From positions 124,001-188,000 of the forward strand of contig NZ_MTSE01000002.1 of the NCBI RefSeq assembly GCF_002154225.1: a stretch of DNA of 64,000 nucleotides. The letters are read 5' to 3'. The stretch's first letter is position 1, and each line of letters starts with the position of its first letter. Below the pieces are notes generated by a model. The model was not told the DNA's origin. It saw only the letters and a program-made list of their open reading frames with translations, and made no database searches. Positions 25,201-34,876 of this stretch are shown one piece after another. Both the position numbers and the translations under genes were made by a program. This DNA comes from Hymenobacter crusticola (GTDB lineage Bacteria; Bacteroidota; Bacteroidia; Cytophagales; Hymenobacteraceae).

Positions 25201-25281
25201 TTTCTGGAATTCTGAAGTTAAAAGTTATTGCTGTACCAAGAAATGCTGTTTCTGGCAGTTGCTTATCAAGTCATCAAATGA

Positions 25282-26067
25282 TTAAGCTTGCCCAGTTGGT
25301 GCATCCAGGCTCGGCTGCAAACTGCTGTGCTTAGGGTCAAGTAGTGCAGCCTCTGAGCTTACCATTACAACACGAGTGCCGATATCCTGACCTTCGATGA
25401 GGCGCTGGAGGTTACCTGCGCTATTCATGTCAAACACGATGATAGGCAAGTTATTCTCCTTGCACAGTGTGAAAGCCGTCATGTCCATCACATTAAGGTT
25501 TTTTTCAATAACCTCATCAAAAGTGATTTCTGGGAATCGAGTTGCTGTAGGGTCTTTTTCTGGGTCAGCGGTATAAATGCCATCAACGCGAGTGCCTTTC
25601 AGAACAACGTCAGCCTCTATTTCAATAGCCCGCAAAGAAGCCGCTGAGTCAGTGGTGAAATAAGGCGACCCAATACCAGCGCCGAAGATGACAACCCGTC
25701 CTTTTTCTAAATGGCGCAACGCTCGGCGCCGCAAATAGGGTTCACACACTTGTTGGATCGTGAGCCCAGAAAGTAAGCGAGTTTGCACACCTAGCACTTC
25801 AAGAGCGCTCTGCAAAGCCATCGAGTTGATGACAGTAGCTAGCATGCCCATATAGTCGCCCTGAACCCGATCGAGGCCAAAGGCCGCTGCTTGCACACCC
25901 CGAAAGATGTTGCCTCCGCCAATCACGACAGCTACCTGCGTACCGCTTTCGGCCGCAGCTTTAATTTCTTCTGCGTATTGCATCAAGCGAGCAGCATCAA
26001 TACCATACTGTTGCTGGCCCATTAGTGCTTCACCGCTTAGCTTCAGCAGGATTCGGTTGTACTTCAA
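25282..26067 (-). CDS. pyrH: UMP kinase
   Basis: A 261-residue hexameric uridylate kinase of the amino-acid kinase fold, converting UMP to UDP. Visible blocks are [15 protein letters not shown] (residues 3-17), [27 protein letters not shown], and [36 protein letters not shown] short extra C-terminal tail ([25 protein letters not shown]) exceeds the E. coli length. It is the first gene of a pyrH-frr unit; a TAACTTTG element lies upstream. Confidence 0.96.
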   Translation of the reverse strand: MKYNRILLKLSGEALMGQQQYGIDAARLMQYAEEIKAAAESGTQVAVVIGGGNIFRGVQAAAFGLDRVQGDYMGMLATVINSMALQSALEVLGVQTRLLSGLTIQQVCEPYLRRRALRHLEKGRVVIFGAGIGSPYFTTDSAASLRAIEIEADVVLKGTRVDGIYTADPEKDPTATRFPEITFDEVIEKNLNVMDMTAFTLCKENNLPIIVFDMNSAGNLQRLIEGQDIGTRVVMVSSEAALLDPKHSSLQPSLDAPTGQA

Positions 26068-26107
26068 AGTAGAGAGAGTTAAGTGGAGAAATCAGGAATT
26101 GTGCGGC

Positions 26108-26115
26108 CAAAGTTA
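26108..26115 (-). promoter_or_regulatory. -7 promoter element of pyrH
   Basis: Minus-strand TAACTTTG matches TAnnTTTG and lies about 40 bases before the pyrH start. No TTG was found at the ideal spacing. Confidence 0.5.
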
Positions 26116-26216
26116 CCATGGCTGCGGGCTTGTCTTAGTGAGGTACAGGCATATCGAACGTGTCTTATTGAGCGTCATGATAGCCTATATTCTAAAACAG
26201 GGAAGGAGCACCTAAT

Positions 26217-26720
26217 TCAGCTAAAAGAAATAAGTACTTGACCTTTCCCAACATTATCGCGCAAACTCACTTTAATGGAACTAACAACTCCATCAACAGG
26301 AGCCTTTAAGATATTTTCCATCTTCATAGCTTCCAGTACTAAGAGCGGGTCACCTTTTTGCACCGTCTGATCAGGCTTGACACGTATGTCGACAATAAGC
26401 CCTGGCATTGGCGCCTTAAGTTCATTGACTCTGTGAGCAGATGAACCAGCCATACCTAACCTATCAAGCAAAAGGTCAAAACGATCTTTGGCCTGAAGTT
26501 CGATAAGGTGATTATCGACTTTCAGCGTAAATATTTTTGCTGTGTAGTCAGTGCTAATTACTTCAATCGAGTAAGATCGACCTTGATAAAGCAAATGATA
26601 ACGTCCATCTCCTAGCATTACCAAATCCCAGGTGAATTGCTCGCCAGCAACGGAAATAGGACCGTTAGGCTGATAATCTACTTCCCAACTTCGGTTAGAA
26701 TTAGTGCTTATCTGGAGCAT
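26217..26720 (-). CDS. Biotin carboxyl carrier protein-like subunit
   Basis: A 167-residue protein. Residues about 95-167 are a biotinyl domain with the biotin-accepting Lys in EAMKMEN, flanked by MPGLIVDIRVKPDQTVQKGDPLLVL and VSSIKVSLRDNVGKGQVLI. The first 90 residues are a beta-rich part (YQPNGPISVAGEQFTWDLVMLG) typical of stand-alone carrier subunits of acyl-CoA carboxylases in Bacteroidota. It would shuttle CO2 between a biotin carboxylase and a carboxyltransferase; neither is in the window, so the acyl-CoA substrate is unknown. Confidence 0.87.
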   Translation of the reverse strand: MLQISTNSNRSWEVDYQPNGPISVAGEQFTWDLVMLGDGRYHLLYQGRSYSIEVISTDYTAKIFTLKVDNHLIELQAKDRFDLLLDRLGMAGSSAHRVNELKAPMPGLIVDIRVKPDQTVQKGDPLLVLEAMKMENILKAPVDGVVSSIKVSLRDNVGKGQVLISFS

Positions 26721-26806
26721 AAGGGTGTATAGGATAGGGCGCGGAAAAGGGCTTAAAGATAGGTCAAATCTGAAATATTTTCGGAAATTTAGGCCACATT
26801 CCTATA

Positions 26807-29413
26807 GTGTCTGCTAGCATGAAATATTCGGTCCTCGGCATTCTTGGCCTGGTCCTCACGTGTCATATAACCGCGCCAGCGCAAGCTGTTAAATCTACCA
26901 AAGCGGCATCAACAAAAACAGTAACTCGCAAGAAGTCAACAAGTCCAGCTGCACAAACGACTCCTGAGCCTGTTACTAGCTCGTTAGTTGTGCCTTCGTG
27001 GCTACCGCCTACTGCTCCACTGCAGCCCACTGCTACTATTCTCACGGATCTGCTTAACACAAAGCTGGACATTCGCTTTGATTGGGCTAAACAACAGCTG
27101 ATCGGGGTTGCTACAATAGCGGTTCAGGCGCATTTTTACCCACAAAGCCAGTTGGTGCTCGACGCAAAAGGATTCGATGTCAAGAGTGTGCGTCTCTTAG
27201 TCAAAAACAACAAGGAGAAAAATCTAAATTACACTTATGATAAGCGTAAACTCACTATTACGCTCGATCGTCAGTATACTCGTACGGAGCCATATGAAGT
27301 ACGCATCAGCTACGTCGCAAAGCCAAATGAGCTAGCTGCAGGTGGTAGTGCTGCTATTACTTCTGATAAAGGCCTGTACTTTATTAATCCATTAGGTACC
27401 GATAAGAGCAAACCTCGACAGATTTGGACGCAAGGCGAGACAGAAGCTAATTCATGCTGGTTTCCAACCATCGACAAACCCAATCAGCGTATGACGCAGG
27501 AAATCACTATTACAGTGGACAAGCAATTTAAGACGCTGTCTAATGGAGTGATGACTTCTTCTAAGCCGAATGCGGATGGTACTCGTACCGATGTATGGAA
27601 GCAAAGCCTACCAGCTGCTCCCTATTTAACAATGATAGCTGTTGGTGACTTTGCAGTAGTAAGCGACCGATGGCATGGAAAGGCTATTGACTACTATGTA
27701 GAGCCCAAATTTGAAAGCACAGCTCGAGCAGTTTTTGGGCGTACACCTGAAATGTTAGAATTCTTTTCTACTAAGCTAGGTGTAGAGTTTCCGTGGGAGA
27801 AGTATGCTCAAGTCGCTGTCTACGATTTCGTTTCTGGCGCCATGGAAAACACGACAGCCGTGACACATCGCCAAGAGGATACTCAACTTACGCAACGTGA
27901 TTTACTCGACCGTGACGATGATGCTACGATTGCACACGAGCTATTCCATCATTGGTTTGGTGATTATGTTACCTGCGAATCGTGGTCGAACTTACCCCTT
28001 AACGAATCATTTGCTGATTATGCTCAGTTCTTATGGATTGAACATAGCAAAGGCACCAATGAAGCTGCTCTCGAGCAACAGAAGGGGCTAAGTCAGTACC
28101 TATACGAAGCACAAAGCAAAAGAGAGCCGCTTATCCGCTACCAGTATGAGAATCGAGAAGACATGTTCGATTCTCATTCGTATAGCAAAGGTGGACGTGT
28201 ATTGCATATGCTGCGAAAATATGTTGGCGATGATGCCTTTTTTGCAGCTTTAAACCGCTACTTAATGCAGAACAAGTTTTCCTCAAGCGAGCTGTCAAAG
28301 TTGCGTATAGCTTTTGAAGAAGTCACAGGAGAAGATCTCATGTGGTTCTTTGATCAATGGTTTATGAAACGGGGGCACCCAGAAATACACGTTACGCACA
28401 CCTATACCAACGGACAGGTGAACTTGCATGTGCAGCAAACACAGGATACGACATTTACCCCGCTCTATCGTTTACCTGTTACAGTAACAGTATGGAACAA
28501 TAACCAACCCATCGACCACCGTATTGTAGTAACCAAAGCCGACCAAGTATTTTCCTTACCTGCTTCGCAACACCCTAGCTTGGTAAAGTTTGATGCCGAA
28601 GGGCAACTCTTAGGGCAAATTGAAGAAGAACGCACACAGGATGAATTGCTGTTTCAATATTATCATGCCCGTAATTATTTGCAGAAGCATGAAGCAATAG
28701 AGCAGCTCCGACCGAAAATGGGTGATTTGTCGGTTAGTGGCATGTTACGTACGGCGTTGAATGATGATTTTTGGGCGGTGCGACAAAACGCAGCAGAGGC
28801 TTTGCGCAAGTACAAAGGGGCTGAAGGTGGAGCAGTACGGAAAGAGCTACAGCGAGTAGCAAGTAGAGATCAAAAAAGCCAAGTAAGAGCCGCAGCAATT
28901 ACTACGTTATCTTCATTCTCTAACGAAGATTTTAGCAGTGTGTACGCTACTGCGCTCAACGATAGCTCCTACTTAGTGGTGGGCAGTGCTATTAAAGCAC
29001 TAGCGAAGAATCCTTCTGTTAATACTAGAGAACAGATTAGTGCTTTGCAAGATACTCGTAACGAAACACTTTTGAACGCTTTAGCTGATTACTATGCCTT
29101 GAATGGTACTGTTGATCAATATCAATGGTTTCTGCGTCGCATGCCTGACATTAGCGATGAAAACCTATATCAATCTTACTTTGAAGATTTCGCTACGTTA
29201 ATGCTAAGAATGCCGCCTGTTGAGCGTGATAAAGGCTTACAACGCCTTGAAATTTATGCTAGAACGGGTTCGAAATTCTATGTGAGGCTAGGTGCTTACA
29301 AAGCGTTAAGCATGATGGCTACTACTAGCCCTACCTTAAAGGCAACGATGCGTGATATCCGAGAAAAAGAAAAAGATCAGCAAGTGAAAGCAATGTTCAC
29401 TATGCTACAGTAG
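26807..29413 (+). CDS. M1-family zinc aminopeptidase with C-terminal HEAT-like repeats
   Basis: An 868-residue exported metallopeptidase. The start MSASMKYSVLGILGLVLTCHITAPAQA is a signal peptide, followed by a low-complexity Lys/Thr/Pro linker. The M1 catalytic domain has the exopeptidase motif GAMEN (in VSGAMENTTAVTH, near residue 346) and the zinc site HELFHHWFGD with the third ligand 18 residues on in NESFADY. The C-terminal third (about 640-868) is a series of helical pairs with alternating hydrophobic residues (DDFWAVRQNAAEALRKYKG, SQVRAAAITTLSSF, SYLVVGSAIKALAKN), like the HEAT/ARM tail of this family. It probably trims peptides in the periplasm. Monocistronic. Confidence 0.93.
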   Translation: MSASMKYSVLGILGLVLTCHITAPAQAVKSTKAASTKTVTRKKSTSPAAQTTPEPVTSSLVVPSWLPPTAPLQPTATILTDLLNTKLDIRFDWAKQQLIGVATIAVQAHFYPQSQLVLDAKGFDVKSVRLLVKNNKEKNLNYTYDKRKLTITLDRQYTRTEPYEVRISYVAKPNELAAGGSAAITSDKGLYFINPLGTDKSKPRQIWTQGETEANSCWFPTIDKPNQRMTQEITITVDKQFKTLSNGVMTSSKPNADGTRTDVWKQSLPAAPYLTMIAVGDFAVVSDRWHGKAIDYYVEPKFESTARAVFGRTPEMLEFFSTKLGVEFPWEKYAQVAVYDFVSGAMENTTAVTHRQEDTQLTQRDLLDRDDDATIAHELFHHWFGDYVTCESWSNLPLNESFADYAQFLWIEHSKGTNEAALEQQKGLSQYLYEAQSKREPLIRYQYENREDMFDSHSYSKGGRVLHMLRKYVGDDAFFAALNRYLMQNKFSSSELSKLRIAFEEVTGEDLMWFFDQWFMKRGHPEIHVTHTYTNGQVNLHVQQTQDTTFTPLYRLPVTVTVWNNNQPIDHRIVVTKADQVFSLPASQHPSLVKFDAEGQLLGQIEEERTQDELLFQYYHARNYLQKHEAIEQLRPKMGDLSVSGMLRTALNDDFWAVRQNAAEALRKYKGAEGGAVRKELQRVASRDQKSQVRAAAITTLSSFSNEDFSSVYATALNDSSYLVVGSAIKALAKNPSVNTREQISALQDTRNETLLNALADYYALNGTVDQYQWFLRRMPDISDENLYQSYFEDFATLMLRMPPVERDKGLQRLEIYARTGSKFYVRLGAYKALSMMATTSPTLKATMRDIREKEKDQQVKAMFTMLQ

Positions 29414-29533
29414 AATGATGTATCAGGCTTAAGAATAGAATGATAGCTTCGTTTTTGGCATGAAAAAGCTGCTAAAAAGAACAGTCAAATGAGATGATAG
29501 CGAAAAATAATTCTATCCTTTTCATTATGATGC

Positions 29534-29563
29534 TTGACTTGCATGAGAAACCCATTAATTTTG
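29534..29563 (+). promoter_or_regulatory. Bacteroidota-type promoter of the tRNA-tuf operon
   Basis: TTG at 29534-29536, a 19-base spacer, then TAATTTTG at 29556-29563. This is an exact fit to TTG-N19-TAnnTTTG. It lies 80 bases before tRNA-Tyr and is the likely start of the tRNA-Tyr/Gly/Thr-tuf transcript. Confidence 0.85.
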
Positions 29564-29643
29564 CAGCTCCTTAAGCCATCCGCCTGAATTAGGTATGATT
29601 GAAGAAGGAACCTACTTTTGATAATCGGTCAAAAGATTTATCT

Positions 29644-29723
29644 GGGGGCGTCGCATAGCGGCAATTGCGGGTGACTGTAACTCACCTCCTTCGGGTTCAA
29701 AGGTTCGAGTCCTTTCGCCCCCA
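29644..29723 (+). tRNA. tRNA-Tyr (anticodon GTA)
   Basis: Acceptor GGGGGCG pairs with CGCCCCC. The anticodon arm GGTGA-CTGTAAC-TCACC gives GTA. A long variable arm (class II) and the T loop GTTCGAG are present, as expected for bacterial tRNA-Tyr. First gene of the tRNA cluster upstream of tuf. Confidence 0.94.
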
Positions 29724-29787
29724 CTTTAATGTGTTAGCTAAGAAACAGGCACGAGCTGTTTTGCCTTTTCTACCTAGCTGTTTGTCT

Positions 29788-29860
29788 GCGGGAGTAGCTC
29801 AGTTGGTAGAGCGACAGCCTTCCAAGCTGTAGGTCGCGAGTTCGAACCTCGTCTCCCGCT
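29788..29860 (+). tRNA. tRNA-Gly (anticodon TCC)
   Basis: Acceptor GCGGGAG / CTCCCGC, D arm GCTC-AGTTGGTA-GAGC, anticodon arm ACAGC-CTTCCAA-GCTGT giving TCC, and T arm GCGAG-TTCGAAC-CTCGT. It resembles the tRNA-Gly(CCC) at 5.8 kb over most of its body. Second gene of the tRNA cluster upstream of tuf. Confidence 0.96.
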
Positions 29861-29939
29861 CATTACAAGGAGCAAGAATTTAGGCAGAAATCTAGTCGCG
29901 CGATTTCTGATGGTTCATGTGAATTGTTTAGTTGAATTA

Positions 29940-30011
<72 letters not shown>

Positions 30012-30184
30012 CCACTTATACTAGTACTAGCGGAGCAGCGCGATTGCTCCGTTGGGATTTATTTAGTAAGCAAAAGCGACGTGCAGTTTTCCTAGTTTGG
30101 CGAAGCTGTGTATCGCTTTCTTGCAATATAGTCAAGTCGCGTTTTTCCCTCTTACACCACAAAATTCCTCTTAATCTCTTTACA

Positions 30185-31375
30185 ATGGCTAAAGAAAATT
30201 TTGATCGTTCCAAGCCGCACGTGAACATCGGTACGATCGGGCACGTGGACCACGGCAAAACCACCCTGACTGCTGCTATCACTACGGTACTGGCGAACAA
30301 AGGTCTGGCCGCTAAGCGTGACTTCTCGTCGATTGACAACGCTCCTGAAGAAAAAGAGCGTGGTATCACGATTAACACGGCTCACGTAGAGTATGCTACC
30401 GAAAATCGTCACTACGCTCACGTTGACTGCCCTGGTCACGCTGACTATGTGAAGAACATGGTAACTGGTGCTGCCCAGATGGACGGTGCTATCTTGGTGG
30501 TTGCAGCTACTGATGGCCCAATGCCCCAAACTCGTGAGCACATCTTGCTAGCTCGTCAAGTTGGTGTTCCTCAACTAGTCGTGTTCATGAATAAAGTGGA
30601 CATGGTTGACGACCCCGAGTTACTCGAACTCGTTGAGATGGAAATCCGCGAACTGCTTTCGTTCTATGACTTCGATGGCGACAATATTCCGATCATCCAA
30701 GGCTCTGCCTTAGGTGGTTTGAACGGTGACGCTAACTGGGTACCTAAAATCGAGGAATTGATGGACGCTGTTGACAGCTACATTCCAATTCCTGCTCGTC
30801 TAACTGACCTGCCCTTCTTGATGCCAGTGGAAGATGTATTCTCGATCACTGGACGCGGTACAGTAGCTACTGGCCGTATTGAGCGTGGTATCATCAACTC
30901 AGGTGAGCAAGTAGACATCCTAGGTATGGGTGCTAAGCAGGGCCTGAAGTCAGTAGTTACCGGTGTAGAGATGTTCCGCAAAATCCTCGATCGAGGTGAA
31001 GCTGGTGATAACGTTGGTCTATTGCTCCGTGGTATTGAAAAAGACGATATCCGTCGTGGTATGGTTATTTGCAAGCCTGGTTCCGTAACCCCTCACCAGA
31101 AATTTAAAGCTGAGGTTTACGTACTATCGAAAGAAGAAGGCGGTCGTCATACACCTTTCTTTAACAATTATCGTCCTCAGTTCTACCTGCGTACTACTGA
31201 CGTTACCGGTATTATTACTTTGCCAGAAGGCGTAGAAATGGTAATGCCTGGCGATAACATTACTATTCAAGTTGAACTGATCAACAAGGTAGCAATGGAA
31301 AAAGGCCTTCGTTTCGCTATTCGCGAAGGTGGCCGTACAGTAGGTGCTGGTCAGGTTACTGAAATCCTCGACTAA
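30185..31375 (+). CDS. tuf: Elongation factor Tu
   Basis: A 396-residue translational GTPase that brings aminoacyl-tRNA to the ribosomal A site. G1 is GHVDHGKT (near residue 19), the switch I region is [13 protein letters not shown]3 is DCPGHADY, G4 is NKVDM and G5 is GSALGG. Domains 2 and 3 are complete, ending [10 protein letters not shown]. The ATG at 30185 is the start ([20 protein letters not shown]); the frame is open upstream through the tRNA-Thr region only by chance. It sits after tRNA-Tyr/Gly/Thr, the same relation as E. coli thrU-tyrU-glyT-thrT-tufB. Confidence 0.98.
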   Translation: MAKENFDRSKPHVNIGTIGHVDHGKTTLTAAITTVLANKGLAAKRDFSSIDNAPEEKERGITINTAHVEYATENRHYAHVDCPGHADYVKNMVTGAAQMDGAILVVAATDGPMPQTREHILLARQVGVPQLVVFMNKVDMVDDPELLELVEMEIRELLSFYDFDGDNIPIIQGSALGGLNGDANWVPKIEELMDAVDSYIPIPARLTDLPFLMPVEDVFSITGRGTVATGRIERGIINSGEQVDILGMGAKQGLKSVVTGVEMFRKILDRGEAGDNVGLLLRGIEKDDIRRGMVICKPGSVTPHQKFKAEVYVLSKEEGGRHTPFFNNYRPQFYLRTTDVTGIITLPEGVEMVMPGDNITIQVELINKVAMEKGLRFAIREGGRTVGAGQVTEILD

Positions 31376-31382
31376 GCTGATT

Positions 31383-31428
31383 ATAAAACAAATCCGCCTC
31401 TGATTTTTCAGAGGCGGATTTGTTTTAT
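31383..31428 (+). terminator. Terminator of tuf
   Basis: Perfect 21-base arms (31383-31403 and 31408-31428) with a four-T loop and a T-rich right arm. The right arm also contains the -33 TTTG of the next promoter. Confidence 0.9.
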
Positions 31429-31449
31429 CTATACTTTACATTACCTTTG
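31419..31449 (+). promoter_or_regulatory. Bacteroidota-type promoter for tRNA-Trp/secE/nusG
   Basis: TTTG at 31419-31422, a 19-base spacer, then TACCTTTG at 31442-31449, an exact consensus match. The -33 element lies within the right arm of the tuf terminator. The transcript would begin about 35 bases before tRNA-Trp. Confidence 0.88.
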
Positions 31450-31489
31450 CACTCCCAAAGAAACTTGGGTTTCTATTGGGAGTGTTTCT

Positions 31490-31560
31490 ACGGGCGTAGT
31501 TCAAGGGTAGAATAGAGGTCTCCAAAACCTTTGATGGGAGTTCGAATCTCTCCGCCCGTG
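31490..31560 (+). tRNA. tRNA-Trp (anticodon CCA)
   Basis: Acceptor ACGGGCG pairs with CGCCCGT, with discriminator G. The anticodon loop CTCCAAA gives CCA, and the T arm is GGGAG-TTCGAAT-CTCTC. Located between tuf and secE, a position shared with many other bacteria. Confidence 0.95.
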
Positions 31561-31610
31561 CAAAAACAAATTATTTGGTTGAGTTTTCAGAGCCAAACCG
31601 GCGCTAAGTC

Positions 31611-31805
31611 ATGAGTAAGCTGACGAAATATTTCCGCGACACGACTGAGGAAATGCGTTACAAAGTAACGTGGCCTTCTCTCGAGGAGCTGCAGAAAAGC
31701 GCTGGCTTAGTGCTTATCGGGTCACTAGTTTTTGCTGCGGTTGTTGGCTTGATGGATGTTGTGTTCAACAAGAGCCTAGAGGTTTTCTACAATTCATTCC
31801 GTTAA
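31611..31805 (+). CDS. secE: Preprotein translocase subunit SecE
   Basis: A 64-residue single-span SecE of the short bacterial type. The amphipathic KYFRDTTEEMRYKVTWPSLEELQKS contains the conserved VTWP, and the C-terminal membrane helix is LVLIGSLVFAAVVGLMDVVF. It clamps SecY (59.7 kb) in the inner membrane. Followed after four bases by nusG. Confidence 0.95.
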   Translation: MSKLTKYFRDTTEEMRYKVTWPSLEELQKSAGLVLIGSLVFAAVVGLMDVVFNKSLEVFYNSFR

Positions 31806-31809
31806 TCTG

Positions 31810-32370
31810 ATGGGAGAATTGAAATGGTACGTTGTTCGCTCCGTAAGTGGGCAAGAGAAGAAGGCCAAACAGTATCTGGAGACTGAGATTGGACGACATG
31901 GCCTCTCCGATTTGGTACCGCAAGTACTGATTCCAGCTGAGAAAGTATACGAAATGCGCAACGGTAAAAAGCGTGTACGCGAACGTAACTTTTTTCCAGG
32001 CTACATACTTATCCACGCTGACTTGACACACGGCGAAGTAGATCACATCATTACCAGCACTCCTGGAGTGATAGGATTTTTGAGTGATAAAGAGGGCAAG
32101 AATGCGAATACGAAACCTATTCCATTACGTCTCTCTGAAGTTAACCGGATTCTCGGTATCGTAGACGAGAGTGAGGAAGAAGTCGCTTCTCTTGAGACTC
32201 CATTCATTCCTGGGGAGATGGTGAAAGTCGTAGATGGAGCCTTTAGTGGCTTCTCTGGGACAGTGAGCGAAGTATTTGAAGAACGCAAAAAGCTAAACGT
32301 AATTGTAAAAATTTTCGGTCGGAGCACTCCTATGGAGTTGAGCTATACACAGGTCGAGAAAGAATCATAG
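31810..32370 (+). CDS. nusG: Transcription termination/antitermination factor NusG
   Basis: A 186-residue factor binding RNA polymerase and coupling it to Rho or to the ribosome through S10. The NGN domain covers about residues 1-118 (WYVVRSVSGQEKKAKQYLE, FFPGYILI). The KOW domain covers about 130-186 (PGEMVKVVDGAFSGFSGTVSE, LNVIVKIFGRSTPMELSYTQVE). Standard secE-nusG-rplK context. Confidence 0.97.
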   Translation: MGELKWYVVRSVSGQEKKAKQYLETEIGRHGLSDLVPQVLIPAEKVYEMRNGKKRVRERNFFPGYILIHADLTHGEVDHIITSTPGVIGFLSDKEGKNANTKPIPLRLSEVNRILGIVDESEEEVASLETPFIPGEMVKVVDGAFSGFSGTVSEVFEERKKLNVIVKIFGRSTPMELSYTQVEKES

Positions 32371-32388
32371 CATAAAGAAAGTTATCGT

Positions 32389-32414
32389 CACTAGCTAGCT
32401 GCTTCGAGCTAGTG
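32389..32414 (+). promoter_or_regulatory. Hairpin in the L11 operon leader
   Basis: CACTAGCT (32389-32396) pairs with AGCTAGTG (32407-32414). A second stem, GGGCTA with a later TAGCCC, follows at about 32452-32480. No T-run is present, so processing or translational control of rplK is more likely than termination. Confidence 0.45.
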
Positions 32415-32495
32415 GTGCTTCCACATATTTCGAAGCAATATTTAACTGAGGGCTACTAGTGTTACGACTATTTAGCCCGAAGCCCTTCAAACCAA

Positions 32496-32939
32496 ATGGC
32501 CAAAGAAATTAGAGGTTATCTGAGACTTCAGATAAAGGGAGGCGCTGCGAATCCTTCGCCGCCGGTTGGACCTGCACTTGGTAGCAAAGGCCTTAACATT
32601 ATGGAGTTCTGTAAGCAATTCAATGCTCGGACTCAGGATAAGGCTGGCCAAGTATGTCCTGTTTTGATTACCATGTACACGGACAAGTCATTTGACTTCG
32701 TGGTGAAAACCCCACCTGCTCCGGTAATGTTATTGGATGCTGCTAAAATTCAGAGCGGCTCGAAAGAGCCAAACCGGAACAAAGTAGGTTCAGTAACATG
32801 GGATCAAATCCGCCAAATTGCTGAGGTGAAAATGCCTGACTTGAATGCCTTCAAGATTGAGTCAGCAATGAAGCTTGTAGCTGGCACGGCCCGTAGCATG
32901 GGTATCACGATCAAAGGTGACGCTCCTTTCGCTCAATAA
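32496..32939 (+). CDS. rplK: 50S ribosomal protein L11
   Basis: A 147-residue protein of the ribosomal GTPase-associated centre. The N-terminal proline-rich segment [17 protein letters not shown] faces the thiostrepton site. The C-terminal RNA-binding domain ends [12 protein letters not shown]. First gene of rplK-rplA-rplJ-rplL-rpoB-rpoC. Confidence 0.97.
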   Translation: MAKEIRGYLRLQIKGGAANPSPPVGPALGSKGLNIMEFCKQFNARTQDKAGQVCPVLITMYTDKSFDFVVKTPPAPVMLLDAAKIQSGSKEPNRNKVGSVTWDQIRQIAEVKMPDLNAFKIESAMKLVAGTARSMGITIKGDAPFAQ

Positions 32940-32960
32940 CTTTTAAACCAAGAAAAACTC

Positions 32961-33656
32961 ATGGCAAAAGTTAGTAAAAAGCGCAAGGAAGCCCTTGCCA
33001 AACATGATCTAACACAAGTACGTTCGTTAGTAGAGGCTGCTAAGGTGGTAAAGGATATAACCTATACCAAGTTTGATTCCTCTGTTGACATCGACGTACG
33101 TCTAGGTGTTGACCCACGCAAGGCAGACCAGATGGTTCGTGGCGTTGCTACGTTACCTCACGGCACTGGTAAAGTTGTACGTGTACTTGCACTCGTTACA
33201 CCTGATAAAGAAGCTGAAGCAACTGCTGCTGGTGCTGACTTTGTAGGTCTTGATGATTACATCGCCAAGATTGAGAAAGGCTGGACAGACATTGACGTAA
33301 TCATCACCATGCCATCAGTAATGGCAAAGGTTGGTCGTTTAGGTCGTGTGCTAGGTCCTCGTGGCTTGATGCCGAATCCGAAATCGGGTACGGTAACTAC
33401 TGATGTAGCCAAGGCTGTGCAAGAAGTAAAAGCTGGTAAGATTGACTTCAAAGTTGATAAAACTGGTATTATTCACTGCAGTGTTGGAAAAGTATCGTTC
33501 GACGACAACAAGCTTGCTGAAAACGCCTTTGAAGTTATCCAAACTTTGAACCGTTTGAAGCCTTCTTCAGCGAAAGGCACTTACATCAGAAGCATTACGC
33601 TTTCAAGTACAATGAGCCCAGCTGTACCGGTAGACACGCAAGTAACTTCCGCTTAA
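32961..33656 (+). CDS. rplA: 50S ribosomal protein L1
   Basis: A 231-residue L1-stalk protein. [17 protein letters not shown] and the signature [23 protein letters not shown] are present. In E. coli L1 represses the L11-L1 mRNA by binding a leader resembling its rRNA site; whether the hairpins before rplK serve this here is not known. Confidence 0.97.
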   Translation: MAKVSKKRKEALAKHDLTQVRSLVEAAKVVKDITYTKFDSSVDIDVRLGVDPRKADQMVRGVATLPHGTGKVVRVLALVTPDKEAEATAAGADFVGLDDYIAKIEKGWTDIDVIITMPSVMAKVGRLGRVLGPRGLMPNPKSGTVTTDVAKAVQEVKAGKIDFKVDKTGIIHCSVGKVSFDDNKLAENAFEVIQTLNRLKPSSAKGTYIRSITLSSTMSPAVPVDTQVTSA

Positions 33657-33674
33657 GATAACTAAGACGACGAT

Positions 33675-34229
33675 ATGACCCGGGAAGAAAAACAAGCCCT
33701 CGTCGACGAGTTGAGCGAGAAGTTTCAATCGCACAACGCGTTCTACATCACCGATGCTTCGGCGATGACGGTAGCAAAAATCAATGAATTCCGTCGCCTG
33801 TGCTTCAACCGCGGCATGGAGTTCAAGGTTTATAAGAACACACTGATCCGCAAAGCACTTGACACGCTTAGCGGGGAGACAACAGAAATCGATGCTGCAC
33901 TGAAAGGTCAGTCAGGTGTTCTGTTCTCTAAAGAGTCGGGTTCAGCCCCAGCTAAGCTTCTACAAGATTTCTACAAGCAGCAAGCTTACGGAAAAGGTGT
34001 AGAGCCGAAGCCAGCACTGAAAGGAGCATATGTAGATGCTAGTATCTACCTAGGTGCTAATCAACTTGAGACTCTCAGCACAATCAAAGGCAAGCAAGAA
34101 CTGCTCGGCGAAATCGTCGGCTTGCTTCAGTCACCTGCCAAGAATGTTATCTCTGCTCTATCGAGCGGCGGAAGCAAGCTGGCTGGTATCCTCAAAACGC
34201 TTTCCGAAAAAGAAGAGGTTGCAGGCTAA
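33675..34229 (+). CDS. rplJ: 50S ribosomal protein L10
   Basis: A 184-residue stalk base protein that anchors L7/L12 dimers. It starts MTREEKQALVDELSEKFQSHNAFYITDASAMTV and has VYKNTLIRKALD. The C-terminal helix that binds L7/L12 is at about residues 150-180. 18 bases after rplA. Confidence 0.96.
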   Translation: MTREEKQALVDELSEKFQSHNAFYITDASAMTVAKINEFRRLCFNRGMEFKVYKNTLIRKALDTLSGETTEIDAALKGQSGVLFSKESGSAPAKLLQDFYKQQAYGKGVEPKPALKGAYVDASIYLGANQLETLSTIKGKQELLGEIVGLLQSPAKNVISALSSGGSKLAGILKTLSEKEEVAG

Positions 34230-34292
34230 CCGCTGCTCATCTTTTTCACTTTCAACTTATACAACAAACAACTTTTTTAACAATCTACAGAA

Positions 34293-34673
34293 ATGGCAGA
34301 TTTGAAAGCATTCGCTGAGCAGCTCGTTAGCCTGACGGTGAAAGAAGTAAACGAACTAGCTGGTATCCTGAAGGAAGAGTATGGCATTGAGCCTGCTGCT
34401 GCTGCTCCCGTAATGGTAGCTGGTGGTGGTGGTGCTGCAGCTGCTGAAGCTCCTGAAGAGAAGACCTCATTCGACGTTATCCTGAAAGCTGCTGGTGGTC
34501 AGAAACTAGCTGTTGTGAAACTAGTAAAAGATCTAACTGGCCTAGGCTTAAAAGAAGCTAAAGAACTAGTTGACGGTGCTCCAAAGCCTTTGAAAGAAGG
34601 TGTTGCTAAAGACGAAGCTGATTCGTTGAAGAAGCAATTGGAAGAAGCTGGTGCTGAAGTAGAAGTTAAGTAA
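34293..34673 (+). CDS. rplL: 50S ribosomal protein L7/L12
   Basis: A 126-residue stalk protein. It has an N-terminal dimerisation domain, an Ala/Gly hinge (about residues 34-52), and the C-terminal factor-binding domain with [29 protein letters not shown]. The L10-L7/L12 spacing of 63 bases is usual. Confidence 0.97.
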   Translation: MADLKAFAEQLVSLTVKEVNELAGILKEEYGIEPAAAAPVMVAGGGGAAAAEAPEEKTSFDVILKAAGGQKLAVVKLVKDLTGLGLKEAKELVDGAPKPLKEGVAKDEADSLKKQLEEAGAEVEVK

Positions 34674-34708
34674 GCTGCGGCCCGCTTTTTCTTTTAGAAA
34701 CATGGATA

Positions 34709-34735
34709 GGCCTGGCAACTAAGCCAGGTCTTTTC
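34709..34735 (+). terminator. Attenuator-like hairpin between rplL and rpoB
   Basis: CCTGGC (34711-34716) pairs with GCCAGG (34723-34728), extended by a G-U and a G-C pair. TCTTTTCC follows. It has the form of a partial terminator and the position of the known rplL-rpoB attenuator of other bacteria, which lowers rpoBC expression relative to ribosomal proteins. Confidence 0.65.
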
Positions 34736-34876
34736 CTGTTTGTAGACTATAAGTTTTATTGAATTGCCCTTCCGTGCCGCATTGCGGCTTTTTGTGCCTA
34801 GGTACGGAAAAGGGTATGGCAAAGGTTGCCATTGTTAGATTACGCTTCAGTGTCCATTTCTTAACACCCAAACGCA

